The position numbers and the translations under genes are program-made. Of a DNA stretch of 64,000 nt, positions 8,853 to 17,160 are shown in pieces (position 1 is the stretch's first letter; each line of letters starts with the position of its first letter). The notes under the pieces were generated by a model that ran no database searches, was not told the DNA's origin, and saw only the letters and a list, made by a program, of their open reading frames with translations. The stretch is from Limnohabitans_A sp048020265 (lineage in GTDB: Bacteria; Pseudomonadota; Gammaproteobacteria; Burkholderiales; Burkholderiaceae_C). The stretch is from positions 2,108,001 to 2,172,000 of the forward strand of contig NZ_CP171843.1 of assembly GCF_048020265.1 (NCBI RefSeq), written 5' to 3'.

Positions 8853-9541
8853 GCGGCGCTTTCGGATTTCAAAGTGAGCAGCATGGCGGCGGCCGCTGCT
8901 TGTTCGGCAGCGCGACGCGATGCGCCCGAGCCTTGTTGGGTTTGGCGCAGTTCGGTCACTTCGCAAGAGACCTCGAACTGCTGGCGGTGCGCTGCGCCGG
9001 AGGTGCCGACCACGGTGTATTTGGGCAGCGCGAGTTTGCGCCCTTGCAACCACTCTTGCAACTCGGTCTTGGGGTCTTTGCCCACGGCCTGCATGTCGGG
9101 TTTGATGTCGACCTGGGCAAACAAGCGCTCAACCAGAGCTTGCGCATTCTGGTAGCCCCCGTCCAGGTACACCGCGCCAATGATGGCTTCCAGGGCATCG
9201 GCCAGGATGGAGGGGCGGTTTTGACCGCCCGAGCGCATCTCGCCTTCGCCCAAGCGCATCACGGAAGACAAATCCAGCGTTTTGGCCAGTTGGTGCAGCG
9301 TGTCTTGTTTGACCAGGTTGGCCCGCACCCGCGACAAGTCGCCTTCGGGCAAGCTGGCCAGTTGCGCGTACAGCAGGTGGGCCACCGACAGGTTGAGCAC
9401 CGAGTCACCCAGAAACTCCAGCCGCTCGTTGTGGTCGGCGCTGAAGCTGCGGTGGGTGACGGCTTGCTGCAATAAGCCCGCTTGGCGAAAGGCGTAACCC
9501 AGGCGAATTTGCAATTCAGACAGTGCAGGTGATGTGGCCAC
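8849..9541 (-). CDS. rnc: Ribonuclease III
   Basis: Double-strand-specific endoribonuclease that processes rRNA precursors and many mRNAs. The catalytic signature NERLEFLGDSVLNL is present, with a second acidic cluster DALEAIIGAVYLDGG. The C-terminal double-stranded-RNA-binding domain ends in SRRAAEQAAAAAML. No ATG fits. GTG at 9541, or GTG 9547, lies just behind the lepB stop and gives the usual N-terminus; the TTG at 9583 would place 35 bases inside lepB. I use 9541, giving 230 residues. The downstream overlap with era is ATGA. Confidence 0.93.
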   Translation of the reverse strand: MATSPALSELQIRLGYAFRQAGLLQQAVTHRSFSADHNERLEFLGDSVLNLSVAHLLYAQLASLPEGDLSRVRANLVKQDTLHQLAKTLDLSSVMRLGEGEMRSGGQNRPSILADALEAIIGAVYLDGGYQNAQALVERLFAQVDIKPDMQAVGKDPKTELQEWLQGRKLALPKYTVVGTSGAAHRQQFEVSCEVTELRQTQQGSGASRRAAEQAAAAAMLLTLKSESAA

Positions 9542-9548
9542 GCTCACC

Positions 9549-10514
9549 TCAGTCAAAAGCGCCAATGCGCTGGAGGTTGCCAAAGTTCATCCACACGAAG
9601 AAGGCTTTGCCCACGATGTTGGCATCGGGCACAAAACCCCAATAGCGCGAATCGAGCGAGTTGTCGCGGTTGTCACCCATCATGAAGTAATGGCCAGTAG
9701 GCACCTTGCAGGTCACGCCCTCGACGGTGTAGTTACAGTTTTCACGCCCAGTGAACTGATCGGCACCGGGGATGAAAGCCGGGCGCTCATCGTCCTGAAT
9801 GGTCTGGTGAGGCTTGACACCCAAGGTCTCGCGGTGGTGCTTGAAGTAACGCATGGTCGACTCGTCAAAAAAGTCGGGCAGGGCCTCGGTGGGCACAGGC
9901 TGACCGTTGACGGTGAGTTTCTTGTTCAGATAGGCCACTTCGTCACCGGGCACACCCACCACCCGTTTGATGTAATCCACACTGGGCTTGGGTGGGAAGC
10001 GGAACACCATCACATCGCCGCGTTGTACGGGCGTGCCGTCGGTGAGCTTGGTGTTGGCCACAGGCAAGCGAATGCCATAGTGGAATTTGTTCACCAAAAT
10101 CAAATCGCCAATGTGCAGCGTTGGGATCATGGAGCCGGAAGGGATCTTGAAGGGTTCGAACAAGAAAGAGCGCAGAACGAAAACCACCACAATGACCGGG
10201 AACAAGCCAGCCGTCCAATCCAGCCACCAAGGCTGCATGAGCAATTTTTCGCGGGCTTCACCGATGTCGGTGTCCACTTTATCGATGCCCATTTTGCTGA
10301 GGTCGGCACGGCGTTGCGTGGTTTCGGCCTCCAGCTGCGCCACCGCTTTTACGCGTTGTGGCAAGAAAACAAAACGCTCGGCCAGCCAGTAAATACCGGT
10401 GATCACTGTGGCCAACAGCAAAAGCAGCGCAAAGTTACCCTCGATGAAACCCAAATACCAGGCACCGGCGTAGCCTACAAAAGCGGCCAACACCAAAGAA
10501 GTCAGGAACTGCAT
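9549..10514 (-). CDS. lepB: Signal peptidase I
   Basis: Inner-membrane serine/lysine protease that cleaves signal peptides of Sec and Tat substrates. Two N-terminal membrane segments (about 1-20, 25-45) and a third before the catalytic region (FPVIVVVFVLRSF). Catalytic Ser is in PSGSMIPTL and the general-base Lys in DYIKRVVG; box E is GDNRDNSLDSRYWG. It is 321 residues. The start ATG at 10514 overlaps the lepA stop by one base (TGATG), the classic lepA-lepB coupling. Confidence 0.96.
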   Translation of the reverse strand: MQFLTSLVLAAFVGYAGAWYLGFIEGNFALLLLLATVITGIYWLAERFVFLPQRVKAVAQLEAETTQRRADLSKMGIDKVDTDIGEAREKLLMQPWWLDWTAGLFPVIVVVFVLRSFLFEPFKIPSGSMIPTLHIGDLILVNKFHYGIRLPVANTKLTDGTPVQRGDVMVFRFPPKPSVDYIKRVVGVPGDEVAYLNKKLTVNGQPVPTEALPDFFDESTMRYFKHHRETLGVKPHQTIQDDERPAFIPGADQFTGRENCNYTVEGVTCKVPTGHYFMMGDNRDNSLDSRYWGFVPDANIVGKAFFVWMNFGNLQRIGAFD

Positions 10515-12322
10515 CAATCTTCCACCTGCAAAATCGCCAAGAACGCCTCTTGAGGCACCTCGACCGAACCAATCTGTTTCATGCGCTTTTTACCCGCCTT
10601 TTGCTTTTCGAGCAGTTTGCGTTTGCGCGTGATGTCGCCACCATAGCACTTGGCCAGCACGTTCTTGCGCAAGGCCTTGATGGTTTCTCGCGCAATGATG
10701 TTGGCGCCAATCGCGGCCTGAATGGCCACATCGAACATCTGGCGGGAAATGATCTCGCGCATTTTGGCGGCGACGGCGCGGCCCCGGTACTGGGCTTGGG
10801 TGCGGTGCACGATGATGGACAGCGCATCGACCTTCTCGCCGTTGAGCATGATGTCCACCTTGACCACGTCGGAGGCCCGGTACTCCTTGAACTCGTAGTC
10901 CATCGAGGCATAACCCCGGCTGACAGATTTGAGCTTGTCAAAGAAGTCCAGCACGATCTCGCCCAGCGGCATCTCATAGGTCAGCATGACCTGGCGGCCG
11001 TGGTATGCCATGTTGATCTGCACACCGCGCTTTTGGTTGGCCAGCGTCATCACCGGGCCCACATAGTCTTGCGGCATGTACAGGTGCACCGTGACGATGG
11101 GCTCGCGGATTTCCTGCAGCTTGCCTTGGTCAGGCATTTTGGAGGGGTTCTCGACCATGATGACTTCGCCGTCGCCCTTGACCACTTCGTAGACCACACT
11201 CGGCGCGGTGGTGATCAGGTCCTGGTCGAACTCGCGCTCCAGGCGCTCCTGCACGATTTCCATGTGCAGCAAGCCCAGGAATCCGCAGCGGAAGCCAAAG
11301 CCCAGCGCTTGCGAGACTTCTGGCTCGTAATGCAACGATGCGTCGTTGAGCTTGAGCTTTTCCAGCGCGTCGCGCAGCGCGTCGTACTGGTTGGCTTCGG
11401 TCGGGTACAAACCGGCAAACACCTGGGGCTGAATTTCCTTGAAACCTGGCAGAGCTTCTTCGGCAGGGCCCAAGTTGTTGGGCAACTTCTTTTCCAGAGT
11501 GACGGTGTCGCCCACTTTGGCTGCCTGTAACTCTTTGATGCCCGCGATGATGTAGCCCACCTCACCCGCCTTGAGTGACTGACGCGGCTCGTTGGCCGGC
11601 GTGAACACGCCCAGACTGCCCGCTTCGTACACAGCATTGCTGGCCATCATGCGAATGCGCTCGCCCTTGATCAGCTGGCCATCCACCACACGCACCAGCA
11701 TGACCACACCCACATAGCTGTCGAACCAGCTGTCGATGATCATGGCACGCAGCGGCGCATCGGGGTTGCCCTTGGGCGGCGGGATGCGGGCCACGACGGC
11801 TTCGAGGATTTCCTCGATGCCCATACCAGTTTTGGCCGAGCACGGAATGGCATCCGTCGCATCAATGCCAATCACGTCTTCCACTTCGCTGCGGGCGTTG
11901 TCAGGATCAGCGTTGGGTAAATCCATCTTGTTGAGCACCGGCACCACTTCCACACCCAAGTCGAGCGCGGTGTAGCAATTGGCCACGGTTTGTGCTTCCA
12001 CGCCCTGGCTGGCATCGACCACCAGCAATGCGCCTTCGCAGGCCGACAGCGAGCGCGAGACTTCGTACGAGAAGTCCACATGACCGGGTGTGTCGATCAG
12101 ATTGAGGTTATAGATCTGTCCGTCATTGGCCTTGTATTGCAGCGCGGCGGTCTGCGCCTTGATGGTGATGCCGCGCTCTTTCTCGATGTCCATCGAATCC
12201 AGAACTTGGGCTTCCATGTCACGCGCCTCCAGGCCGCCGCAGCGTTGAATCAAGCGATCGGCCAGCGTGGATTTGCCATGGTCAATGTGGGCAATGATCG
12301 AAAAATTTCTGATGTGATTCAT
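10514..12322 (-). CDS. lepA: Elongation factor 4 (back-translocase)
   Basis: Ribosome-associated GTPase related to EF-G, acting on stalled or mistranslocated ribosomes and in 30S biogenesis. It is 602 residues. Walker A is AHIDHGKST, G3 is DTPGHVD, G4 is NKMD. The LepA-specific C-terminus is present (SVEVPQEAFLAIL). ATG 12322 (MNHIRNFSIIAHIDHG) is chosen over an adjacent TTG. No good ribosome site is visible. A strong minus-strand terminator ends about 40 bases upstream, so lepA needs a promoter very close to its start or read-through. Confidence 0.96.
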   Translation of the reverse strand: MNHIRNFSIIAHIDHGKSTLADRLIQRCGGLEARDMEAQVLDSMDIEKERGITIKAQTAALQYKANDGQIYNLNLIDTPGHVDFSYEVSRSLSACEGALLVVDASQGVEAQTVANCYTALDLGVEVVPVLNKMDLPNADPDNARSEVEDVIGIDATDAIPCSAKTGMGIEEILEAVVARIPPPKGNPDAPLRAMIIDSWFDSYVGVVMLVRVVDGQLIKGERIRMMASNAVYEAGSLGVFTPANEPRQSLKAGEVGYIIAGIKELQAAKVGDTVTLEKKLPNNLGPAEEALPGFKEIQPQVFAGLYPTEANQYDALRDALEKLKLNDASLHYEPEVSQALGFGFRCGFLGLLHMEIVQERLEREFDQDLITTAPSVVYEVVKGDGEVIMVENPSKMPDQGKLQEIREPIVTVHLYMPQDYVGPVMTLANQKRGVQINMAYHGRQVMLTYEMPLGEIVLDFFDKLKSVSRGYASMDYEFKEYRASDVVKVDIMLNGEKVDALSIIVHRTQAQYRGRAVAAKMREIISRQMFDVAIQAAIGANIIARETIKALRKNVLAKCYGGDITRKRKLLEKQKAGKKRMKQIGSVEVPQEAFLAILQVED

Positions 12323-12361
12323 CAAACAACGTCTGCAAGTATTTGTGGATCAAGGATCCGT

Positions 12362-12397
12362 AAAAGAAAAAAGGGCGCGTCTGGTGTTGACGCGCCC
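12362..12397 (-). terminator. Strong intrinsic terminator just upstream of lepA
   Basis: Minus-strand stem GGGCGCGTC / GACGCGCCC (9 bp, 7-base loop) followed by TTTTTTCTTTT. It ends 40 bases before the lepA start codon. It may end a degQ read-through transcript or an unrecognised small RNA. Confidence 0.8.
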
Positions 12398-12514
12398 TGA
12401 ACCAACAATCATTGGCAACTGCGATGGTTGGGACTTCATTGTAGGCAAATTGGCCCACGCGCACAGCCCCAAAAACACGTTTGACAGGTCGTTGTTGCCG
12501 TGCAACACGAAATC

Positions 12515-12581
12515 TATCCACAAGTTATGCACAAGATCAGGGGCGACTTACTGAACAACTTGTGGGCCATCTGTGGATCAC
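12515..12581. promoter_or_regulatory. Cluster of DnaA-box-like 9-mers
   Basis: CTATCCACA (12515-12523) and TTATGCACA (12526-12534) lie in tandem, 2 bases apart; TGTGGATCA (12573-12581) is the reverse of TGATCCACA. Each is within one base of TTATCCACA; TTATGCACA fits the relaxed TTWTNCACA. CCACAAGTT (12519-12527) and AACTTGTGG (12558-12566) form a perfect inverted repeat. A fourth 9-mer TGTGGATCA is at 12344-12352. Confidence 0.5.
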
Positions 12582-12772
12582 CGGTGGACTCCTGGATGGA
12601 ATCTCGCATCGTGAACTCAGCCCTGCGCTTTATGCCATCAATCATGGGTCAAGACCATTGATTTTAGCCAAATTCGTTATGAGAGATGAATAAAGTTAGT
12701 TTTTACAAACTTTTTAATCTTTTCCATCGAATCAGAATTTTTTTAAAAATATTTCTTCAGAACCTCGACAAA

Positions 12773-12803
12773 AGCCCCGAAGTCCCATAGGACAGTGAGG
12801 GCT
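12773..12803 (-). terminator. Terminator after degQ
   Basis: Nested minus-strand hairpin: outer AGCCC / GGGCT and inner GTCC-TATG-GGAC, followed by a short TTTT. It lies 19 bases after the degQ stop. The T-run is short, so efficiency is uncertain. Confidence 0.55.
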
Positions 12804-12821
12804 CTTGACAAGACCGCGGGT

Positions 12822-14288
12822 TCATTGGAGCGGACGAATCAACACATATTGCGCCCCATCACCACGTCGAATCAAGACGCTGGTGGGGCGATTTTTGTCC
12901 ACACGCGACATGATCAGCTCAAACTCCTTGAGTGAAGTCACTTCGGTGTTGGCTATCGCCACAATCAAATCTCCCTCACGAATACCCGCCCTGGCTGCCG
13001 CATCAGCGACTGCGTCTACCCGCACGCCACCGCGCACACGAAACTCCCGCTTCTGCGCCTCGGTCAAATCACTGACCGTCAATCCCCAAGGCTGTGCACT
13101 GGCCGCAGGCGCTTTCTTTTCTGGCGTCGCAGAAGCCACCTTTTCTGCTTCGATCTCAGCCACCGTGATGCTCAAGTCTCTGAAACCTCCACGGCGGAAT
13201 ACCGTGATGCCCACTTTGCTGCCAGGCTTGGTGTTGCCCACAGAGCGGGGCAAATCTGCCGGCTTGTCGATGGGTTTGCCGTCAAAGCGGGTGATGATGT
13301 CGCCCGCCTCAAGCCCTGCTTTTTCTGCCGGCGATCCTTCTTCAACGCCCCGGACCAACACCCCTTGTGCCTTACCCAAACCTATAGATTCAGCCACCTC
13401 CTTAGTAACAGGTGCAATCTGAACCCCAATGCGCCCCCGGCTGACACGGCCACTGGTGCGCAGTTGCTCACTGACCCGCATGGCCTCATCCATGGGGATC
13501 GCGAACGAAATGCCCATGAAGCCGCCCGAACGGGAATAAATCTGGCTGTTGATGCCCACCACCTCGCCGCGCATGTTGATGAGAGGCCCGCCGGAGTTAC
13601 CCGGGTTGATCGCCACATCGGTCTGAATGAAGGACAAATAGTCGCCCGTATCGCGCTGCTTGGCACTGACAATACCTGCCGTGACGGTGTTCTCCAGGCC
13701 AAAGGGTGAGCCAATCGCCATGACCCATTCCCCGACGCGCAAGCGGCTGACATCGCCCACCCTCACGGCAGGCAAGCCTGTGGCCTGGATTTTGACCACC
13801 GCGACATCGGTTCGCTTGTCAGCCCCCACGATGCGGGCCTTAAATTCTCGCTTGTCGGTCAAGGTCACCATCACCTCGTCCGCACCATCGACCACATGCG
13901 CGTTGGTCATGATGAAACCGTCCGGGCTGAGAATAAAGCCTGAACCCACACCCCGAGGCTGAGCCTCTTCCTGAGGCCTTGGTTGCCGAGGCGCCTGTCT
14001 GGGCGCATTGGGCATGGGCACGCCGAAAAAGCGCCTAAACAACTCCTGCATTTCTTCGTCGGGTGTCGCGCCGGCCGGTGCGCTGGGGCGCACTTTTTCC
14101 AATGTTCGAATGTTGACCACGGAAGGCCCAACTTGCTCCACCAGATCGGTAAAGTCGGGCAAGCCGCGCACAGCCACGCTCGAGGTCTGAGCCATCACAG
14201 TCCCTGCGGGCACCCAAGCCAAAACGGCCACCAAACCACTGGCCAGTGCTACCGACGCAGCCGTTTTTATCCAATGTTGCTTCAGCAC
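12822..14288 (-). CDS. degQ: Periplasmic serine protease/chaperone DegQ (MucD/DegP family)
   Basis: HtrA-family protease degrading or refolding damaged envelope proteins. It is 488 residues. Signal peptide at 1-33 (hydrophobic core then TVMAQ). Trypsin-like domain with triad His in TNAHVVDG, Asp in KRTDVAVVKI and Ser in GNSGGPL. Two PDZ domains follow (about 275-365 and 395-485). The start is GTG 14288, well supported by AAGGAG six bases upstream. In related bacteria this gene is the last of a rpoE-rseA-rseB-mucD group; here those regulators are missing upstream and only the small membrane-protein gene separates it from fabF. Confidence 0.94.
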   Translation of the reverse strand: MLKQHWIKTAASVALASGLVAVLAWVPAGTVMAQTSSVAVRGLPDFTDLVEQVGPSVVNIRTLEKVRPSAPAGATPDEEMQELFRRFFGVPMPNAPRQAPRQPRPQEEAQPRGVGSGFILSPDGFIMTNAHVVDGADEVMVTLTDKREFKARIVGADKRTDVAVVKIQATGLPAVRVGDVSRLRVGEWVMAIGSPFGLENTVTAGIVSAKQRDTGDYLSFIQTDVAINPGNSGGPLINMRGEVVGINSQIYSRSGGFMGISFAIPMDEAMRVSEQLRTSGRVSRGRIGVQIAPVTKEVAESIGLGKAQGVLVRGVEEGSPAEKAGLEAGDIITRFDGKPIDKPADLPRSVGNTKPGSKVGITVFRRGGFRDLSITVAEIEAEKVASATPEKKAPAASAQPWGLTVSDLTEAQKREFRVRGGVRVDAVADAAARAGIREGDLIVAIANTEVTSLKEFELIMSRVDKNRPTSVLIRRGDGAQYVLIRPLQ

Positions 14289-14375
14289 AAAAATCTCCTT
14301 GTGGTGTTCGATCCCAAATCAGGAAAGTCTGGAAGATGCGTCCAAAAGCGGCCAATTCAAGCCGTATCGACCATG

Positions 14376-14852
14376 CTAAGTCAAAGGCGCCGAGCTAGAG
14401 CGTACTGTCTTGGGCCGCGAATATACAGCGCATCTAAATCCGTGCCACTTTGAGGGCATCGCAGCTGCGTTCACCCATGCACATGCCAATGCACCACGGC
14501 CTGTGCCTTGAGCGTCCTGAAAACGGACAAAAAGCAGCAGGGCATCCCCAGCATCCCACCCCACCGACACGTCCAGGCCTTGGTGTTCGCCCTCCATGGG
14601 CTGCCAAAACCAGGACTGCCCGTTCCATAACAAACGCCCACCTGTCAGCGTTTGCCGTGGCGCCCAAACCGCAGCGCCACCAACACAAAGCCACCAAAAT
14701 GTCCATGCTGCGAGAACCTCTGCGCTCGATGTCTGTGCCTGCACCTGCCAAACCAGCAAACCCATGGCAGACAAAAGTGCGATCACCACTGCGGCAAAGC
14801 GGCCCCAAACAAAACGCCCCACCGGGAAAGCCACAGGTGGGGCGTTGTGCAT
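14376..14852 (-). CDS. Two-helix membrane protein, weakly YgfX-like
   Basis: A 158-residue protein with two membrane segments (about 18-40 and 46-63) and a soluble C-terminal part with LLWNGQSWFWQP, DAGDALLLFVRF and WHGFRCAVYSRP. This layout (two helices, then a Trp-rich strand pattern and a W-R-AVYSRP ending) recalls YgfX-type proteins, but the match is weak and by eye. ATG 14852 lies 14 bases after the fabF stop, so it is cotranscribed. In related genomes I recall a similar small gene between fabF and rpoE. Confidence 0.55.
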   Translation of the reverse strand: MHNAPPVAFPVGRFVWGRFAAVVIALLSAMGLLVWQVQAQTSSAEVLAAWTFWWLCVGGAAVWAPRQTLTGGRLLWNGQSWFWQPMEGEHQGLDVSVGWDAGDALLLFVRFQDAQGTGRGALACAWVNAAAMPSKWHGFRCAVYSRPKTVRSSSAPLT

Positions 14853-14866
14853 GGTGATAACTGGGA

Positions 14867-16111
14867 TCAGATGCGTTTGAACACCAGCGAGCCGTTGGTG
14901 CCGCCGAAACCGAAGTTGTTCTTCAGGGCCACATCGATTCTCATATCGCGGGCCGTGTTGGCACAGTAGTCCAGATCACACTCGGGGTCGGGGTTGACCA
15001 GGTTGATCGTGGGCGGCACTTTTTGGTGGTGCAGCGCCAGCACGGTGAACACGCTCTCAATGCCGCCCGCACCGCCCAAAAGGTGACCGGTCATGGACTT
15101 GGTGGAGCTCACCACGGTTTTGTAAGCGTGGTCACCCAAAGCCGCCTTGATGGCATTGGTTTCGTTGATGTCACCCAGCGGCGTGGAGGTGCCGTGGGCG
15201 TTCAGGTAATTGATCTGGTCGGCGTTGACACCGGCATTGCGCATGGCATTCAGCATGGCGCGGCGTGGGCCGTCCATGCTGGGCGCGGTCATGTGACCCG
15301 CGTCCGCGCTCATGCCATAACCACCCAGCTCAGCATAAATTTTGGCACCACGCGCCTTGGCGTGTTCATACTCTTCGAGCACCATCACGCCTGCACCTTC
15401 GCCCAGCACAAAACCATCGCGGTCCTTGTCCCAGGGGCGCGATGCCGCTGTCGGGTCGTCGTTGCGGGTCGACAAAGCGCGCATGGCGGCAAAGCCACCC
15501 ACACCCAGTGGCGACACGGTGCCTTCGGAGCCACCGGCGATCATCACGTCGGCATCGCCGTACTCAATCAAGCGACCGGCTTCGCCAATGCTGTGCAAAC
15601 CGGTGGTGCACGCAGTCACGACCGCCAGGTTGGGGCCTTTGAAGCCGCTGCGCATGGACACATGGCCCGAGATCATGTTGATGATCGAGGCTGGCACGAA
15701 GAATGGGGAAATGCGACGCGCACCGCGTGCGGTGTATTCGATGTGGGTTTCTTCGATCAGCGGCAAGCCACCAATGCCCGAGCCAATCACCACACCGATG
15801 CGGCAAGCTTCCTCTTCACCCAGCGCTTCGCCTGTGGCCAGCCCGGAATCCTGAATGGCTTGGGCAGCTGCGGCAATGCCGTAGTGGATGAAGCGGTCCA
15901 TGGTCCGCGCTTCTTTGGCGCTGATGTAGGACTCGAGGTCAAAATTTTTGACTTCACCCACGATCCGGCAAGACATCGCCGAAGCATCGAAACGGGTGAT
16001 GGGACCAATGCCGGACTGGCCGGCTAGCAGGTTGGACCATGCGTCGGCGACCGTGTTGCCCACGGGGCTGACGCATCCCAAACCCGTGACAACAACGCGG
16101 CGCCGGGTCAT
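14867..16111 (-). CDS. fabF: 3-oxoacyl-[ACP] synthase II
   Basis: Elongating condensing enzyme of type II fatty-acid synthesis, adding malonyl-ACP units and controlling the temperature-dependent unsaturated chain step. It is 414 residues, thiolase fold. Catalytic Cys in VTACTTGLH, His in NAHGTSTPLGD and His in STKSMTGHLLGGAGG. N-terminus RRVVVTGLGCVSPVG is typical. It follows acpP by 6 bases. Confidence 0.97.
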   Translation of the reverse strand: MTRRRVVVTGLGCVSPVGNTVADAWSNLLAGQSGIGPITRFDASAMSCRIVGEVKNFDLESYISAKEARTMDRFIHYGIAAAAQAIQDSGLATGEALGEEEACRIGVVIGSGIGGLPLIEETHIEYTARGARRISPFFVPASIINMISGHVSMRSGFKGPNLAVVTACTTGLHSIGEAGRLIEYGDADVMIAGGSEGTVSPLGVGGFAAMRALSTRNDDPTAASRPWDKDRDGFVLGEGAGVMVLEEYEHAKARGAKIYAELGGYGMSADAGHMTAPSMDGPRRAMLNAMRNAGVNADQINYLNAHGTSTPLGDINETNAIKAALGDHAYKTVVSSTKSMTGHLLGGAGGIESVFTVLALHHQKVPPTINLVNPDPECDLDYCANTARDMRIDVALKNNFGFGGTNGSLVFKRI

Positions 16112-16117
16112 CGTCGA

Positions 16118-16354
16118 TCAGGCCTTCTTGCTTTGGGCGTAGTCGATCGCAGCTTGCACCGTGGTGATTTTTTCTGCGTCTTCGTCAGGAATCTCGATGC
16201 CGAACTCGTCTTCGAGTGCCATCACCAATTCCACCGTGTCCAGGGAGTCGGCACCCAGATCGGCCACGAAGGCTTTTTCGTTGGTGACTTGTGACTCTTC
16301 AACGCCGAGTTGCTCGGCAATGATTTTTTTGACACGTGCTTCGATATCGCTCAT
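16118..16354 (-). CDS. acpP: Acyl carrier protein
   Basis: 78-residue carrier of growing acyl chains. Ser37 in GADSLDTVELVMALE is the phosphopantetheine attachment site, modified by AcpS (5877-6284). Strongly acidic, full length. The gene lies between fabG (62 bases upstream) and fabF. Confidence 0.98.
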   Translation of the reverse strand: MSDIEARVKKIIAEQLGVEESQVTNEKAFVADLGADSLDTVELVMALEDEFGIEIPDEDAEKITTVQAAIDYAQSKKA

Positions 16355-16416
16355 GGGGTCCCTCTGAGGGTTGTGAAAAATGAAGATTTTACCTGTCCGG
16401 AAGGGGTTTCCGGAAA

Positions 16417-17160
16417 TCAGGCCATGAACATGCCACCATTGACATGCAATTCCTGTCCGGTGACATACCCAGCATGCGGCCCGGCCAGATAGGCCACCGC
16501 ATGGGCGATGTCATCGGGTTTGCCCAGATGGCCCAGAGGAATCTGGCCCAACAAGACTTTTTGTTGCTCTCCGGGCAAGCTGGCGGTCATGTCGGTTTCG
16601 ATGAAACCGGGGGCCACGCAGTTGACCGTGATGCCGCGGCTGCCCAACTCACGAGCCAGCGCACGCGTCATGCCCGCCACGCCCGCCTTGGCGGCGGCGT
16701 AGTTGGCCTGGCCAGGGTTGCCGGAGGCACCCACCACGCTGGTGATGCTGATGATGCGGCCATAGCGCTGTTTCATCATGGGGCGGATCACGGCACGGCT
16801 CATGCGAAACACCGCCTTGAGGTTGGTGTCGAGCACCGCGTCCCAGTCGTCGTCTTTCATGCGCATGGCCAGCGTGTCACGGGTGATGCCCGCGTTGTTG
16901 ACCAGCACCTGCAGGCCACCGTGCTCCTTGACGATGGCGTCGATCAGGGCCTCGCCTGCTGTGGCATCGTTCACGTTCAGGTTGGCACCCCGGCTGCCGG
17001 GAAATGCCGACAAGGCCTGGCTGATCTTGGCGGCACCGTCGTCGCTGGTGGCAGTGCCAATGACCACATAACCGGCTTTGGCCAGATGCAAGGCGATCGA
17101 TGCGCCAATGCCTCGGGATGCGCCTGTGACCAACGCCACTTGTTTTTGTACTTCGCTCAT
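16417..17160 (-). CDS. fabG: 3-oxoacyl-[ACP] reductase
   Basis: NADPH-dependent short-chain dehydrogenase reducing 3-oxoacyl-ACP. 247 residues. Nucleotide motif TGASRGIGASI, NNAGITRD, catalytic Ser in SITSVVGASG, and YAAAKAGV with the Tyr-Lys pair. Ends with HVNGGMFMA, the usual FabG tail. ATG 17160 overlaps the fabD stop by 4 bases. Confidence 0.97.
   Translation of the reverse strand: MSEVQKQVALVTGASRGIGASIALHLAKAGYVVIGTATSDDGAAKISQALSAFPGSRGANLNVNDATAGEALIDAIVKEHGGLQVLVNNAGITRDTLAMRMKDDDWDAVLDTNLKAVFRMSRAVIRPMMKQRYGRIISITSVVGASGNPGQANYAAAKAGVAGMTRALARELGSRGITVNCVAPGFIETDMTASLPGEQQKVLLGQIPLGHLGKPDDIAHAVAYLAGPHAGYVTGQELHVNGGMFMA

Larger units (their letters stand above)
12323..12821. other. 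499-bp gene-free interval between degQ and lepA
   Basis: No convincing gene. From left to right it holds a DnaA-box-like 9-mer (12344-12352), a strong minus-strand terminator (12362-12397), a tight group of three DnaA-box-like 9-mers with a perfect 9-bp inverted repeat (12515-12581), an AT-rich stretch (about 12660-12765), and the degQ terminator (12773-12803). Short ORFs here overlap the terminator and show no family signal. Confidence 0.7.

Noticed and set aside
12308..12324. Palindrome TGATG-TGATT-CATCA at the lepA start
   Set aside because: Largely fixed by the conserved LepA N-terminal codons; spacing is wrong for an FNR box.
12350..12532. 60-codon minus-strand ORF upstream of lepA
   Set aside because: It runs through the strong terminator hairpin and has no recognisable product.
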